Assembly: GCF_000499785.1 (NCBI RefSeq)
Contig: NZ_HG726022.1
Coordinates: 1-64,000 of the forward strand
Reading direction: 5' to 3'
DNA from: Bacteroides neonati
GTDB taxonomy: Bacteria > Bacteroidota > Bacteroidia > Bacteroidales > Bacteroidaceae
DNA length: 64,000 nucleotides
In this document: positions 23,845 through 31,162 of the stretch, piece by piece
How positions within the stretch are numbered: the first letter of the stretch is position 1
Layout of the letters: each line of letters starts with the position of its first letter
The notes under the pieces: generated by a model
Seen by the model: only the letters and a program-made list of their open reading frames with translations
Database searches by the model: none
What the model was told of the DNA's origin: nothing
Translations under genes and position numbers: made by a program

Positions 23845-23929
23845 TGGAAAGTAGAGGATTCGAACCTCTGTAACCATTTGGTTAACTTGTTTAGCAAACA
23901 AGCGCAATCGTCCGCTCTGCCAACTTTCC
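23845..23929 (-). tRNA. tRNA-Ser (GCU), phage-encoded
   Basis: The minus strand folds fully: 7-bp acceptor GGAAAGT/ACTTTCC, D arm, anticodon stem CTTGT/ACAAG with loop TTGCTAA (anticodon GCT), long variable arm TTAACCAAATGGTTA, T stem AGAGG/CCTCT with TTCGAAT. The long variable arm fits serine. CCA is not encoded, and the discriminator base is A rather than the usual G of tRNA-Ser, so charging may be weak. It lies inside the prophage, away from an obvious att site. Confidence 0.9.
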
Positions 23930-24052
23930 GTGTTGCCTGTCGGACGCCTCCGGCAGGGCTTGATATTAACCTTTAAACTTTGAAAATGGATATCCTATAT
24001 TCACATGCCAAATATCCTTGCACTAAATAAAAATTGAGTTGTCGAATTGTTA

Positions 24053-24787
24053 CTACCTTTCTATCAATGGAAGTATATTGTTTTGCTTTAACTTCTCATA
24101 TAGAAATATTCTTCCTTTCTGCCTCCACTCTGTATTCAGAGCCACACTCGAAGATCCATCCTTATGATCAACATTGAATGTGGTGCTATGCACGTACCCT
24201 TGCGATATGTACGGAGCATACAATATCCATTGCCTGTTCACTTTATATTGAATTCGGAAATCAGACAATAGCTTGTTAAACGCTTTGGCCGACATACCAT
24301 AATCTTGTGCTATTTGCGTAATAGTCATTGTCTCCTTACTCGCAAGGATTATCTCGAGGTAGTCGGTCTTTTTCTTCATTGATACGATTTCGCTACTCAT
24401 GCACTCTATTTGCTTGTGCTGTTCCTCTATCTGTTCCTGTTGGTGAGCAGCAAGTAAAAGAGCTTCTTTAAATGAGGATGGAACACGAAAGGTGTTTACT
24501 TGTCTTTCGGTTTCAAGTTCTTCCCAACGGAGCACCAGCCTAGCGCGAGCTTCGTCATTAAACTTAGTGGCAATATAAAGGCACTCCGTTTTTGATAGCT
24601 GATAACAAGGGCGCCTCTCGCCTTTGGCATCTGTGTATTCAACGAGTGCAAACTTGCACCCGTTGATTTTTTCCCATGCATCCTCCATATTACGGATGGA
24701 TCGCATAACAGCATTATGCTCTCTTCCTGTAATCTCTGCAATCTGCAGAGAACTCATTGTTTCTTTGATCGTTTGCAAATTATTCAT
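24053..24787 (-). CDS. Rha-type N-terminus plus ANT/KilAC-like C-terminus, antirepressor
   Basis: 244 residues. The first ~95 match phage Rha regulators (MSSLQIAEITGREHNAVMRSIRNM and CYQLSKTECLYIATKF). A coiled stretch with HQQEQIEEQHKQIE follows, then a C-terminal ANT/KilAC-type segment (MTITQIAQDYGMSAKAFNKLL...QWILYAPYISQGYV). Such proteins relieve repression or shift the lysis-lysogeny choice. It is preceded by structured leader element A at about 24 bases from the start codon. Confidence 0.85.
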   Translation of the reverse strand: MNNLQTIKETMSSLQIAEITGREHNAVMRSIRNMEDAWEKINGCKFALVEYTDAKGERRPCYQLSKTECLYIATKFNDEARARLVLRWEELETERQVNTFRVPSSFKEALLLAAHQQEQIEEQHKQIECMSSEIVSMKKKTDYLEIILASKETMTITQIAQDYGMSAKAFNKLLSDFRIQYKVNRQWILYAPYISQGYVHSTTFNVDHKDGSSSVALNTEWRQKGRIFLYEKLKQNNILPLIER

Positions 24788-24810
24788 AAAGCATAGTTTA
24801 AAAATGATTC

Positions 24811-24862
24811 GTTCCCCTCAACGCAACAATACGTATGTCTATACCCGAATTTGACGGGAGGG
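24811..24862 (-). promoter_or_regulatory. Structured leader element A
   Basis: On the minus strand ATCCCCTC pairs with GAGGGGA, enclosing CCCG/CGGG as an inner hairpin; conserved blocks shared with element B are AATCCCCTCCCGT, ATTCGGGTA and CGTTGAGGGGAAC. It starts about 8 bases after the stop of the zinc-ribbon gene and ends 24 bases before the antirepressor ATG. Confidence 0.6.
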
Positions 24863-24870
24863 GATTTGGA

Positions 24871-25116
24871 TTAATCGCAAAAGGTGGTATTGCAATGAGG
24901 GCAGCCGGTGATAAGCTCTTTTCCGGCTTTTTCCACTGTGACCCCCGTAGTGCGTCCATGTTTCTCGATGGGAATATAGATGTTGTTTCCACACTTCCAG
25001 CAACGCCCACTTCTTGGTGCAAAGAAAGGAGCTTTGGTTCGTTCGCAATATTCTGTTTGCGCGTTTATAGCTTCAGAGACATCAAATGGTTCCTGTTTCA
25101 GATTTTTTGTTTCCAT
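24871..25116 (-). CDS. 81-aa zinc-ribbon phage protein
   Basis: Start at 25116 (METKNLKQEPFDVSEAI) is preferred because the upstream in-frame codons lie inside leader element B. CWKCGNN near residue 39 and a C-terminal CPHCNTTFC give a CxxC...CxxC zinc ribbon. Function is unknown; it is possibly nucleic-acid binding. Confidence 0.7.
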   Translation of the reverse strand: METKNLKQEPFDVSEAINAQTEYCERTKAPFFAPRSGRCWKCGNNIYIPIEKHGRTTGVTVEKAGKELITGCPHCNTTFCD

Positions 25117-25141
25117 AAAATTGAGTTTTAGTGAATAATGT

Positions 25142-25195
25142 GTTCCCCTCAACGTTTTAAACCGTTTTGGCTACCCGAATATACGGGAGGGGATT
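25142..25195 (-). promoter_or_regulatory. Structured leader element B
   Basis: Second copy of the element at 24811-24862, with the same three conserved blocks and outer and inner stems, but an unrelated ~17-base spacer. It ends 26 bases before the ATG of the zinc-ribbon gene, so the distance to the start codon is kept. Confidence 0.6.
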
Positions 25196-25421
25196 ATGTG
25201 TAACTCCCGAAGGAGTATGTGCTAATTTAACCACGCTGCTCTCACCGGACAAGTCTACGGATCTGCTTTTCACGCTTCGTTTTAATCGCTCCTATCCTAT
25301 GTGCGGAGAGCGCTACTGTTACGTCGTTAGATACGGAGGTCAGACAATGGTAAGGGCTGCTGACTGCCCGGGTGTAGCTCGCATGCCGGAATCGAACCGG
25401 CATTAAACCATTATGCGATGA
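25196..25421 (-). ncRNA. Structured, non-coding stretch with a tRNA-like minihelix
   Basis: Between two minus-strand genes lie 226 bases of higher GC than the surroundings. At 25379-25418 the minus strand forms TCGCAT/ATGCGA around a T-arm (TGCCGG TTCGATT CCGGCA) with a D-loop-like AATGGTTTA and no anticodon arm. At 25203-25216 a stem ACTCC/GGAGT closes a UUCG loop. A plus-strand frame here (25167-25406) ends in text typical of mistranslated tRNA and is not accepted as a gene. Confidence 0.35.
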
Positions 25422-25709
25422 TTATACTCTTTTTGTTATTGCCTTTAAGAGCGGATCTGGTCCTAATTTTAACTCGTCTAATTGTTTGCGAGAATATATT
25501 TTAGGGCTATTTTTATGCACTCCTTTTCGTTTCCATTTGGCTGCGCCAATTGCTTTTTGATGATCCACCCACCCCTCTCCATAAGTCCTATATGCGTCTG
25601 ATTCTGTAATTTCGTCCTTGGTTGGGTTCATCTCAACCTTAATGGCTCTTGCCGTAGCTCTTGCCGTAGCCTGTATGATATTATTTAGTTCCCAAAGTTC
25701 GATTTCCAT
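25422..25709 (-). CDS. 95-aa phage protein, possible DNA-binding (excisionase-like)
   Basis: Start at 25709 (MEIELWELNNIIQATARA) is chosen over 25823 because the longer frame covers the upstream gene. A late segment WKRKGVHKNSPKIYSRKQLDEL has the look of the wing and second helix of excisionase or MerR-like proteins. It lies close to the early promoter, where excisionases are often found, but the assignment is tentative. Confidence 0.5.
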   Translation of the reverse strand: MEIELWELNNIIQATARATARAIKVEMNPTKDEITESDAYRTYGEGWVDHQKAIGAAKWKRKGVHKNSPKIYSRKQLDELKLGPDPLLKAITKRV

Positions 25710-25713
25710 AATG

Positions 25714-25947
25714 TTAGAATTTTGAAAGTGAATCGTAATATTTTTTGTTTGCAAGATAGACTTCGGTAACTTGCTTATCTGAGCATTTGTTGCCGAGCTC
25801 TGATTTAATAGTGTGATAGGCATTGTCAGGCATGCTGTACTTTATTTGTTCTATCCGATCGCAATTTCCAGCAACTCCAAGAATACAGATCATTGCCAAT
25901 ACTCCAAGTATAGAGCACAAGGTTCTTAATGTCTTGTTTAAATCCAT
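25714..25947 (-). CDS. 77-aa membrane-anchored phage protein
   Basis: A single N-terminal span (LCSILGVLAMICILGVAG) with a following Cys that resembles a lipobox, then a polar domain with two Cys. It may be a membrane-anchored exclusion or superinfection protein; no family is recognised. Confidence 0.55.
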   Translation of the reverse strand: MDLNKTLRTLCSILGVLAMICILGVAGNCDRIEQIKYSMPDNAYHTIKSELGNKCSDKQVTEVYLANKKYYDSLSKF

Positions 25948-25952
25948 ATTCT

Positions 25953-26189
25953 TTATTTTAAACGGGTTACTATTATGTCGTCAATACGGCCTGCTTCTGA
26001 TAGAATGAAAGAGTATCCTCTTCCTTTTAGAATTCTGTTTGCACTGCGTAAAGAGCACGCTTTTATATCTCTATTTTTTATCGAAGTTGGAACCCCAATC
26101 TTCAATGATAGCAATGTCGCTTGTACGTCAACTTTCTTGACGACAGACACTGGGGCAATTCTTTTTTGCTTTTCTTTTGCTGTTTCCAT
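25953..26189 (-). CDS. 78-aa phage protein, first gene of the early operon
   Basis: Start at 26189 (METAKEKQKRIAPVSVV). The product is basic with a helical centre and IDDIIVTRLK at the end. It is the promoter-proximal gene of the leftward transcript opposite the repressor, the position of Cro-like or early regulatory proteins, though no HTH is evident. Confidence 0.5.
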   Translation of the reverse strand: METAKEKQKRIAPVSVVKKVDVQATLLSLKIGVPTSIKNRDIKACSLRSANRILKGRGYSFILSEAGRIDDIIVTRLK

Positions 26190-26271
26190 AATTATAAATA
26201 TCTTTGAAAATCGTTTTAAATTGTGCTGCTTAATCAAGCAATTGATTGTGCAGCGTGATTGATTACGTTTG

Positions 26272-26301
26272 CAAATATATGAGCATTGTTCATAATATCA
26301 A
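26272..26301 (-). promoter_or_regulatory. Early leftward promoter
   Basis: On the minus strand TTG (26299-26301) is 19 bases from TATATTTG (26272-26279), a consensus Bacteroides promoter. It reads into the early operon and overlaps operator-like dyads, so the repressor can shut it off. Confidence 0.8.
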
Positions 26302-26326
26302 AATAATATATGAACATATTTCATAT
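26279..26326. promoter_or_regulatory. Two operator-like dyads at the lysogeny switch
   Basis: Site 1 (26279-26293) reads ATGAGCA-T-TGTTCAT, a near-perfect dyad in the promoter spacer. Site 2 (26308-26326) reads ATATGAA-CATAT-TTCATAT, a perfect 7-bp dyad just upstream. Both share ATGAnCA-type half sites and lie between the divergent repressor and early genes, where CI-type proteins bind. Confidence 0.6.
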
Positions 26327-26362
26327 ATTCTATTTATTTATTTTAATTCTAAATAGTGTGTT

Positions 26363-26749
26363 ATGGAATCAACTGTAAAAGAGAGACTTATTAAATTTAT
26401 TGATTACAAGGGAATTAATAAGCATAGCTTTGAAAAAACATGTGGTTTTTCAACAGGTTTTGTTTCTAATATGAGGGTGTCATTACAACCCAATAAAGTT
26501 GCGAGCATTGCTTCTAATTTTCCTGATCTAAATACAGGCTGGCTTCTTACTGGTGAGGGCGAAATGCTTAAATTAAACACAAACACTTCATCCATCAATG
26601 TCGATGGTGACTTAAATACAATAGATATGGAAAATAAACTAAGAAAAACAGAGGCATTATTGGATGCCATGATCGAACAGAATGAAAGATTAAAGGCAGA
26701 ACTAGCTGAATACAAGGCTAGAGAGATTCATAGCAAAGGAATTGCTTAA
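26363..26749 (+). CDS. CI-like phage repressor, short form
   Basis: 128 residues. The N-terminal ~65 form a helix-turn-helix (VKERLIKFIDYKGINKHSFEKTCGFSTGFVSNM...LNTGWLLTGEGEML), the layout of Bacteroides phage XRE repressors. The C-terminus is a coiled coil (MENKLRKTEALLDAMIEQNERLKAELAEYK) rather than a peptidase domain, so it probably dimerises by the coil and is not self-cleaved by RecA; induction may use the antirepressors. It is divergent from the early operon. Confidence 0.8.
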   Translation: MESTVKERLIKFIDYKGINKHSFEKTCGFSTGFVSNMRVSLQPNKVASIASNFPDLNTGWLLTGEGEMLKLNTNTSSINVDGDLNTIDMENKLRKTEALLDAMIEQNERLKAELAEYKAREIHSKGIA

Positions 26750-26755
26750 AGCTCG

Positions 26756-26769
26756 TGCCAAAATTGGCA
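26756..26769. promoter_or_regulatory. 14-bp palindrome after the repressor
   Basis: TGCCAAAATTGGCA lies 7 bases past the repressor stop and could be a protein binding site or a weak terminator stem. No T tract follows. Confidence 0.3.
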
Positions 26770-26850
26770 GTCAAAGATATTAAAAAACAAGGAACTTAAC
26801 CATCTGAAAGGGTGGGAGGGTGGAAAATAAATAATTAAATAAATAATTAT

Positions 26851-27483
26851 ATGAAAATTGCTCTATTGTTTCTATTGACGCTTGTTTCAGTATTTTCTAT
26901 TGCACAAGTTCGTGTAAAGGGGTATTATAAAAAGAATGGAACCTATGTTCAACCACATGTGAGATCCAGCCCCGATGGGAGCGTTTCTAATAATTGGTCT
27001 ACAAAAGGGAATATCAATCACTATACCGGGAAAGAAGGCACTAAAAATATAGGTGCAGTGAAAAGTAATGAATATAATTATACTCAAACTAATAATACAA
27101 CAATAAGGAATACAACCATTGCAACGGTAGAAGAAAAGCCACAAGGTAGCATTGAGCAAGATCCTACAGTAAATTCATCTTCTATATCTGTAGTATATTT
27201 TGAAAAGATTGGCTCTGAATTTGAAGAATCGTTTTCTTTAAAGAATAATACAAATAGGACAGTGGGGCAAATCTCAATAAGGCTTATATACTATCTCGAT
27301 GGTGAAGTTCTTGATTATAGAGATTTAGTTTTAAATGCTAACATTCCGAGCGGGTTGGCTAAGAAATTTACAATAAGAAGCTTTGACCAAGGTCAAAATT
27401 TTACATATAAGCATGGGAATGATAGGTATAAAGACTTTAATGCGTTGTTTGATGTTAAGTATGTGATACTAAACTATAATTGA
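26851..27483 (+). CDS. Secreted protein at the prophage edge, possible moron
   Basis: 210 residues with a signal peptide (KIALLFLLTLVSVFSIAQ) and a VKGYYKKNGTYVQPHVRSSPDG segment seen in many secreted bacterial proteins. The second half is beta-rich (SISVVYFEKIGSEF...GQISIRLIYYLDGEV). It is transcribed with or after the repressor, a common place for lysogenic conversion genes. It could also be a chromosomal gene. Confidence 0.55.
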   Translation: MKIALLFLLTLVSVFSIAQVRVKGYYKKNGTYVQPHVRSSPDGSVSNNWSTKGNINHYTGKEGTKNIGAVKSNEYNYTQTNNTTIRNTTIATVEEKPQGSIEQDPTVNSSSISVVYFEKIGSEFEESFSLKNNTNRTVGQISIRLIYYLDGEVLDYRDLVLNANIPSGLAKKFTIRSFDQGQNFTYKHGNDRYKDFNALFDVKYVILNYN

Positions 27484-27519
27484 TTTAGGTAATGATGTCT
27501 GTGCTTTTATTAGGAATAG

Positions 27520-27568
27520 AGAATCTTTCTCAACCGGCACAAAGAAGTGCAACGGATGGAAAGATTCT
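27520..27568. terminator. Long hairpin after the secreted protein gene
   Basis: AGAATCTTTC and GAAAGATTCT are perfect 10-bp arms enclosing an inner GCAC/GTGC hairpin. No clear T tract follows; it may be a terminator or a structured site between the convergent genes. Confidence 0.5.
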
Positions 27569-27588
27569 GAGAGAAGCTCCTAAGAGGA

Positions 27589-27774
27589 TTATTCCTTCTT
27601 CTTAGTCCAATCGGCTTGGTATGGTACTCCTTCTTTGATGTAATTGAATAGCTCTTCTGCGTCTTTACAGAGTTGCTGAATATGTGTTGGATCTGTTTTA
27701 ATGGTCTGTGAAATACACCACATTCGCAGTTTTCGATCTGAAAGACGGAAGTGTTTAAGTATGATTTTTAGCAT
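27589..27774 (-). CDS. 61-aa protein, unknown function
   Basis: Basic N-terminus (LKIILKHFRLSDRKLRMW) then a helical segment. It lies between the prophage edge and lepA, so it could belong to either. No family is recognised. Confidence 0.4.
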   Translation of the reverse strand: MLKIILKHFRLSDRKLRMWCISQTIKTDPTHIQQLCKDAEELFNYIKEGVPYQADWTKKKE

Positions 27775-27872
27775 AATAAATTGAATTAATGTTTTTGCAA
27801 AAATACATATTTGGGTATGGAAAAGATTCTATATATTAACCAACATGGAGTGAGACAATGCTTTTTATTATA

Positions 27873-27902
27873 TTGTAGTTCTCTGTTTTTTGACTATATT
27901 TG
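27873..27902 (+). promoter_or_regulatory. lepA promoter
   Basis: TTG (27873-27875), 19 bases, TATATTTG (27895-27902), a consensus Bacteroides promoter about 125 bases before the lepA start. The rest of 27775-28027 holds no gene. Confidence 0.75.
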
Positions 27903-28027
27903 CACCTCAAAATATCGTTGTTTGCATTTTGATAGACTGTTTCATTACCTGTTTTTCTACGAATGTTTTACAATGAAAATATAATTTTTATTTAAACTAT
28001 TTATAATTAGGTAATTATAATCATAAA

Positions 28028-29809
28028 ATGAAGAATATCCGCAATTTCTGTATTATTGCTCACATTGACCACGGCAAATCAACGTTGGCCGACCGTTTAC
28101 TTGAATATACCAAGACGATAACGGTGACTAACGGACAGATGCTCGACGATATGGACCTGGAAAAGGAGAGAGGTATCACGATCAAGAGCCATGCTATACA
28201 GATGGAATATGTGTACAAAGGAGAAAAGTATATTCTGAATCTGATTGATACTCCGGGGCATGTCGACTTCTCGTACGAAGTATCTCGCTCCATTGCTGCC
28301 TGCGAAGGTGCGTTGCTTATTGTCGACGCTTCGCAAGGGGTACAGGCACAAACTATTTCCAATCTCTATATGGCCATTGAGCATGATCTCGAAATAGTTC
28401 CCGTCATCAATAAATGCGATATGGCAAGTGCCATGCCCGAAGAGGTAGAGGACGAAATCGTAGAATTGCTCGGTTGCAAGCGCGATGAAATTATTCGTGC
28501 ATCGGGCAAAACCGGTATGGGTATCGAAGAAATTCTCGAGGCAATCATCGAACGTGTGCCTGCTCCCAAAGGAGACGAGGAAGCACCCTTGCAAGCACTT
28601 ATCTTCGACTCTGTATTTAACTCATTCCGGGGTATCATCGCTTACTTCAAGATCAAGAACGGAGTGATCTGTGCTGGTGATAAAGTGAAGTTCTTCAATA
28701 CGGGCAAGGAGTATGCTGCCGATGAAATCGGCGTACTACGCATGGATATGGTTCCGCGTAAAGAGCTCCGTGCAGGAGATGTAGGTTATATCATTTCAGG
28801 TATCAAAACCTCCAAAGAGGTGAAAGTGGGCGATACGATTACGCATATCTCTCGTCCGTGTGCGAAGGCAATCTCGGGTTTCGAAGAGGTGAAGCCGATG
28901 GTCTTTGCCGGTGTATATCCCATCGAAGCCGAAGAGTTTGAAGACCTGCGTGCTTCGTTAGAGAAGCTACAACTCAATGACGCTTCGCTTACCTTCCAAC
29001 CCGAATCATCTTTGGCACTTGGCTTTGGTTTCCGTTGCGGATTCCTTGGTTTACTGCACATGGAGATCGTGCAAGAACGTCTGGATCGTGAGTTCGATAT
29101 GAATGTAATCACTACCGTACCCAACGTTTCGTACAACATCTACGACAAGCAGGGTGTTATGACCGAGGTGCACAACCCCGGCGGTATGCCTGATCCAACA
29201 CTGATCGATCGTATCGAAGAACCCTATATCAAAGCCTCTGTTATTACAACGACCGATTATATCGGGCCGATCATGACACTCTGTCTGGGCAAGCGAGGCG
29301 AATTGCTCAAACAAGAATATATTTCCGGAAACCGCGTTGAAATCTATTACAACATGCCTTTGGGTGAAATTGTGATCGATTTCTACGACCGCTTGAAGAG
29401 TATCTCTAAAGGATATGCTTCATTCGATTATCATCCGAACGGTTTCCGTCCCTCAAAACTAATCAAGCTCGATGTGCTGCTCAACGGTGAGCCGGTCGAT
29501 GCTCTCTCTACACTTACACACGTAGACAATGCCTACGACTTGGGAAAAAGAATGTGTGAGAAGCTGAAAGAGCTGATACCGCGCCAACAGTTTGACATTG
29601 CCATTCAGGCAGCTATCGGTGCAAAGATCATTTCGCGCGAAACGATTAAAGCGGTTCGTAAGGATGTAACAGCGAAGTGTTACGGTGGCGATATCAGCCG
29701 TAAAAGAAAACTGCTCGAGAAGCAGAAAAAAGGAAAAAAACGAATGAAACAAATTGGTAATGTAGAAGTACCGCAGAAGGCGTTCCTTGCTGTACTGAAA
29801 CTGGATTAA
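28028..29809 (+). CDS. lepA: Elongation factor 4 (LepA)
   Basis: 593 residues, close to the usual ~600. GTPase motifs are AHIDHGKST (11-19), DTPGHVD (about 75-81) and NKCD (about 128). The protein continues through domains II, III and V to the LepA-specific C-terminus ([42 protein letters not shown]). LepA is a ribosome-associated GTPase that acts when translation is disturbed. It stands alone with its own promoter and terminator and marks the return to chromosomal backbone. Confidence 0.97.
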   Translation: MKNIRNFCIIAHIDHGKSTLADRLLEYTKTITVTNGQMLDDMDLEKERGITIKSHAIQMEYVYKGEKYILNLIDTPGHVDFSYEVSRSIAACEGALLIVDASQGVQAQTISNLYMAIEHDLEIVPVINKCDMASAMPEEVEDEIVELLGCKRDEIIRASGKTGMGIEEILEAIIERVPAPKGDEEAPLQALIFDSVFNSFRGIIAYFKIKNGVICAGDKVKFFNTGKEYAADEIGVLRMDMVPRKELRAGDVGYIISGIKTSKEVKVGDTITHISRPCAKAISGFEEVKPMVFAGVYPIEAEEFEDLRASLEKLQLNDASLTFQPESSLALGFGFRCGFLGLLHMEIVQERLDREFDMNVITTVPNVSYNIYDKQGVMTEVHNPGGMPDPTLIDRIEEPYIKASVITTTDYIGPIMTLCLGKRGELLKQEYISGNRVEIYYNMPLGEIVIDFYDRLKSISKGYASFDYHPNGFRPSKLIKLDVLLNGEPVDALSTLTHVDNAYDLGKRMCEKLKELIPRQQFDIAIQAAIGAKIISRETIKAVRKDVTAKCYGGDISRKRKLLEKQKKGKKRMKQIGNVEVPQKAFLAVLKLD

Positions 29810-29815
29810 TTATTG

Positions 29816-29873
29816 TCTGCGAGGTCTTTGAAATCAGTTTACACTGAACAAAGAGGCCCCGCAGATAGTTTTT
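29816..29873 (+). terminator. lepA terminator
   Basis: TCTGCG (29816-29821) pairs with CGCAGA (29860-29865) in an extended imperfect stem, followed by TAGTTTTT. Confidence 0.75.
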
Positions 29874-29945
29874 AAGATACCAGGCAATTGTTATCTGTCT
29901 ACAGAGCTTTCCTGGCAATTGCTTTAAAAAAACGAATAAAAAAAT

Positions 29946-31124
29946 ATGAGAAAAGTTCTGTCTTTTTCGGCCTTTATGGTCGTAGGTCTTATTCTGTCTC
30001 AATTCTTGCCTACCTTGGCAGGAGGAGAGTACGGAACGGTAAAAACCATTTCGGATATACTGCTTTATGTCTGTCTGGGCTTCATTATGATTAATGTAGG
30101 CCGGGAGTTCGAACTCGATAAAGTGCGCTGGAAAAGCTATGCCGAAGATTATTTTATAGCTATGGCCACTGCTGCCATGCCTTGGTTTCTGATTGCTTTC
30201 TATTATGTCTTTGTACTGCTTCCGCCCGAGTTCTGGCAGAGTTGGGAGGCTTGGAAAGAAAATCTCTTGTTAAGCCGTTTTGCTGCACCCACTTCCGCAG
30301 GTATTCTGTTTACCATGCTGGCTGCCATCGGACTAAAATCAAGTTGGATATATAAGAAGATACAGGTGCTTGCCATCTTCGACGACTTGGATACCATTCT
30401 GTTAATGATTCCACTTCAAATAATGATGATTGGCTTGCGTTGGCAAGTGATTGTCGTAGTGGTTATTGTGTTCCTGTTGCTCTCTATCGGTTGGAAGTAT
30501 TTAGGAAAATTCAACTTCCGACAAGATTGGAAGGCTATTCTGCTCTATTCTGCTCTTGTATTTGTGGCTACGCAGGCTCTTTATCTGGTCAGCAAAAAAC
30601 TATATGGCGATGCAGGTAGTATTCATATTGAAGTGCTTTTGCCTGCCTTTGTGCTGGGTATGGTGATGAAGCATAAAGAGATCGATACCCCCGTTGAGCG
30701 AAAAGTATCGACCGGCATTTCGTTTCTATTTATGTTTTTGGTAGGTATGAGTATGCCTCACTTTATCGGTGTGAACTTTGCCGAAGCACATACGGGTGCT
30801 CATTCGGTAACCGGTTCGCAGGAGATGATGCCATGGGGAGTGATTGCACTTCATGTACTGGCGGTGTCGTTGCTGTCGAATATAGGAAAGCTTATTCCGG
30901 TCTTCTTCTATCGAGACCGCAAGTTCAGCGAGCGTTTGGCTCTTTCTATCGGTATGTTTACCCGTGGTGAGGTAGGAGCCGGTATCATTTTCATTGCACT
31001 GGGATATAATCTGGGAGGACCTGCATTGATTATCTCCGTGTTGACCATTGTTCTTAACTTAATCTTGACGGGTATTTTCGTGCTTTGGGTGAAGAAGCTT
31101 GCTTTGCGAAGCTATAAAGCTTAG
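29946..31124 (+). CDS. Cation:proton antiporter, membrane
   Basis: 392 residues, mostly hydrophobic with about 11-12 predicted spans. The layout (LILSQFLPTLAGGEYG, then LYVCLGFIMINVGREFEL, and LSIGMFTRGEVGAGIIF) matches the CPA2/NhaP-like Na+/H+ exchanger superfamily without the TrkA-N domain. The next gene, 39 bases on, is NhaA, so the pair probably exports sodium in exchange for protons. Confidence 0.8.
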   Translation: MRKVLSFSAFMVVGLILSQFLPTLAGGEYGTVKTISDILLYVCLGFIMINVGREFELDKVRWKSYAEDYFIAMATAAMPWFLIAFYYVFVLLPPEFWQSWEAWKENLLLSRFAAPTSAGILFTMLAAIGLKSSWIYKKIQVLAIFDDLDTILLMIPLQIMMIGLRWQVIVVVVIVFLLLSIGWKYLGKFNFRQDWKAILLYSALVFVATQALYLVSKKLYGDAGSIHIEVLLPAFVLGMVMKHKEIDTPVERKVSTGISFLFMFLVGMSMPHFIGVNFAEAHTGAHSVTGSQEMMPWGVIALHVLAVSLLSNIGKLIPVFFYRDRKFSERLALSIGMFTRGEVGAGIIFIALGYNLGGPALIISVLTIVLNLILTGIFVLWVKKLALRSYKA

Positions 31125-31162
31125 TAGATTACTTTGAAAATACTATTTAAAACAGCGTTCTT

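Noticed and set aside
23797..23845. GAGGGGACG block near the tRNA as a third leader element
   Set aside because: Only the GAGGGGA arm matches; the partner arm, the inner hairpin and a downstream start codon are missing.
25167..25406. Plus-strand 79-codon frame between the leader element and the tRNA-like hairpin
   Set aside because: It reads antisense through the tRNA-like T-arm (ends ...ARMPESNRH, typical of mistranslated tRNA) and through leader element B, and runs against the operon.
1..27774. Search for integrase, terminase, portal, capsid and transposase genes
   Set aside because: None recognised; the left part of the prophage must hold them, so the phage type stays open.
28097..28594. 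165-codon minus-strand frame inside lepA
   Set aside because: Antisense shadow of a well-conserved gene.
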